DNA from: Planctomycetota bacterium
GTDB lineage: Bacteria; Planctomycetota; UBA1135; UBA2386
Assembly: GCA_016713175.1 (NCBI GenBank)
Contig: JADJPQ010000008.1
Coordinates: 62,001 to 126,000, forward strand
Length of the DNA stretch: 64,000 bases
Direction of reading: 5' to 3'
Position numbers and translations under genes: made by a program. Shown in pieces: positions 62,281 through 64,000 of the stretch. Below the pieces are notes generated by a model. The model was given only the letters and a program-made list of their open reading frames with translations. It was not told the DNA's origin and ran no database searches. How positions within the stretch are numbered: the stretch's first letter is position 1; each line of letters begins with the position of its first letter.

Positions 62281-64000
62281 ATGCAACGAACCGTTACTCC
62301 TTGGCTGTGTGTGCTGTCGTTGGTCGCCGGCGCCTCGGCGCAGACGCCAAACCTCTCGGTCTCCCAGTGGGCGCCCGGCGATCCGGCCATCGGCGGTGCC
62401 GTTTCCGATCAACGTGCGCCAGCGATGGCGACCGGCGGCGGTGTCACTCTGTGCGTCTTCGACGACCTTCGCGGCGGTGATCGCGACGTGTTCGCCGTTC
62501 GCCTCGATGCTGCCGGTCAGCCGTTCGATCCGGTGCCGTTCCCGCTCGGCATCGGGCCGGGTGACCAGACCATGCCGACGGTGGCCTTCAATGGGACCGA
62601 TTTCCTGGTTGCCTGGAAGAGCCAGGAACCGGCCGCCGGCTACTACCAGGACGAAGTGCGGGCGGTGCGCGTCTCACCGCTCGGCCTGGTCCGCGACGCG
62701 GTGCCGATCGCGTTGCCGGGGGAGACGCTGTGGGCGCTGTGCGCCAGTGACGGCCAGGGCTTCCTGGTCGTCACCACCGGCAGCACCAGCACCACCGTTC
62801 GCGGTTTCCGCATCGACGGCAATGGCACGCTCCGCGATCCGCAGGGCATCGTGTTGCAGTCCGGCAGCAGCAGCCTGCTGTTCTCCGCCAGTCTGGCTTG
62901 GGCATCCGGCACCTGGCTGTTGTGCTGGGGCAGCGGTGGCGACGTGTTCGGCCAGCGCTTTGGCGCCAACCTGCAGCCGCTCGATCCGACGCCGGTGGGT
63001 CTGCTGACTTCGGCCCGCAACGAGGATCAGCCGCACCTGGCCAGCAACGGCAGCCAGTTCCTGCTGACGACCTGGGACAACGACATCTATTGGAGCCAGG
63101 GCGTCAGCGCCGTGCGCTTCTCGCCGACCCTGCAGCGCCTCGATGCGACACCGATCCAGGTCAGTGGCCAGGCCGGCTATCAGCCACGACCGCAGGCCGT
63201 GTGGGATGGCAGCCAATGGCTGGTCTCTTGGATCGGCCTGCCGTCGGTCCGGGTCGCGCGCCTCGCGGCGAACGGCGCCGTGCTGGATCCCGGCGGCATC
63301 GCCCTCGAGCCGACGGCGACCGCCACGGTCTACACTCCGACGCTGGCAGCCGGAACGGCCGGCGGCGCCATCGCCGTCTGGCAGGACTTGCGCCACGCTT
63401 CGACGGCGGACCTGTTCGCTGCGTCGCTGAGCGCTGGCGGCAACCCCGGCCCGGTCACGCTGGTCGGCCGCGCGACCCGCGATCAGTCCTGGCCGGCGCT
63501 GGCGTCGTCGCCGGCGGGGCAGTTGCTGGTCTTTCGGAGCGCATTGTCGACCGACGCCGCGATCGTGGCGCAGCGGCTCGATCCGTTCGGGGAGTTCGTC
63601 GATCGGCAGCCGATCCTCGTCGGCATCGGCGATGGCACTAGCCGGCCGGCGGTCGCGTTCGACGGCGGCAGATACCTCGTCTGCTGGAACGTCGGTACGC
63701 AAGTGGTCGGCCGGCGACTGGCGCTCGACGGCACGTTCCTCGAGGCCGCGCCGTTCGCGGTGATGGCCGGGGGCGCGCCGGATGTCGCCGGCACCGGCGG
63801 GGTGTTCCTGGTCGTCAATGCGCGAGCATCCGTCTATCCGCAGTATGTCGATCCGTACGCGATGCGCATCCGCGGCAACGACGGGGCGCTGCTCGACGCG
63901 TCGCCGCGATTGGTCGGTTCGTCGTATGCGGTCGGGCCACGCGTGGCGGCGCTGAACGGCCGCTTCGTCGTCGTCTACGAGCAGCATTGGTCGCACAACC
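62281..64000 (+). CDS. Secreted beta-propeller-like protein, cut by window edge
   Basis: ATG at 62281 with signal peptide QRTVTPWLCVLSLVAGASA. The frame stays open to the last base (573 codons), so the gene continues beyond the window. Repeated units read Gly-x-x-(F/Y)LVxWx plus VRx(D/S)xxG, as in AWKSQEPAAG, VSWIGLPS, VWQDLRH and CWNVGTQ, a pattern of secreted propeller proteins reporting values. No named family is assigned. It is divergent from the FG-GAP protein across a 274-bp gap in which I see only GC-rich sequence. Confidence 0.75.
   Translation, partial: MQRTVTPWLCVLSLVAGASAQTPNLSVSQWAPGDPAIGGAVSDQRAPAMATGGGVTLCVFDDLRGGDRDVFAVRLDAAGQPFDPVPFPLGIGPGDQTMPTVAFNGTDFLVAWKSQEPAAGYYQDEVRAVRVSPLGLVRDAVPIALPGETLWALCASDGQGFLVVTTGSTSTTVRGFRIDGNGTLRDPQGIVLQSGSSSLLFSASLAWASGTWLLCWGSGGDVFGQRFGANLQPLDPTPVGLLTSARNEDQPHLASNGSQFLLTTWDNDIYWSQGVSAVRFSPTLQRLDATPIQVSGQAGYQPRPQAVWDGSQWLVSWIGLPSVRVARLAANGAVLDPGGIALEPTATATVYTPTLAAGTAGGAIAVWQDLRHASTADLFAASLSAGGNPGPVTLVGRATRDQSWPALASSPAGQLLVFRSALSTDAAIVAQRLDPFGEFVDRQPILVGIGDGTSRPAVAFDGGRYLVCWNVGTQVVGRRLALDGTFLEAAPFAVMAGGAPDVAGTGGVFLVVNARASVYPQYVDPYAMRIRGNDGALLDASPRLVGSSYAVGPRVAALNGRFVVVYEQHWSHN

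Overview
The window is uniformly GC-rich (about 70% by eye) with tightly packed genes and many 4-base ATGA/GTGA start-stop overlaps. Several traits point to a planctomycete of the marine, Pla163/Poly30-like kind. These are large secreted proteins built from Kelch, NHL and FG-GAP propellers that share a C-terminal module, an ECF sigma factor coupled to a Ser/Thr kinase with an FG-GAP domain, and many Sec or lipoprotein signals. This assignment is inference from gene content. I saw no rRNA, tRNA, CRISPR array, insertion sequence or integrase.

Layout. 14-1437 (minus): an RtcB RNA ligase translationally coupled to an RbfA-like protein. 1758-11608 (plus): a denitrification block. It holds a heme-copper-oxidase paralogue, two tiny membrane proteins, a CuA subunit II, a catalytic heme-copper subunit whose active-site Tyr position is Gln (an sNOR/eNOR-like NO reductase), a SCO copper chaperone, a cytochrome b/ferredoxin/MvhD-like fusion, NirK with a fused cytochrome c, NirV, and a second SCO. 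Together they would take nitrite to NO to N2O. 11702-20889: a secreted protein, a LOG-family enzyme, EboE, an ABC exporter with a DUF3299 protein, and a degenerate HD-GYP sensor with a TPR lipoprotein. 20890-21272: a lower-GC gap between convergent genes that looks like a structured RNA.

21273-37058: HyuA-like hydantoinase, PlsY-GpsA (phospholipid precursors), histidine ammonia-lyase with an Omp85-type protein, the sigma/kinase pair, a UDPGP-family uridylyltransferase, and RecG (with an out-of-frame patch) overlapping NnrE. 37060-51377: Kelch and other secreted proteins, a DNase-I-fold lipoprotein, an alpha/beta hydrolase, tryptophanase, a CcoN/NnrS-like membrane protein with a coupled small partner, and a Gfo/Idh/MocA oxidoreductase. 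51378-64000: an ABC-2 exporter pair, PurM, a membrane protein, an aminoglycoside-phosphotransferase/P-loop fusion, an NHL protein, a small cholera-toxin/pierisin-like ADP-ribosyltransferase, an FG-GAP protein, and a secreted protein cut by the window edge.

Two genes (nirK and recG) show apparent one-base frame breaks. Both should be checked against raw reads before any biological conclusion.
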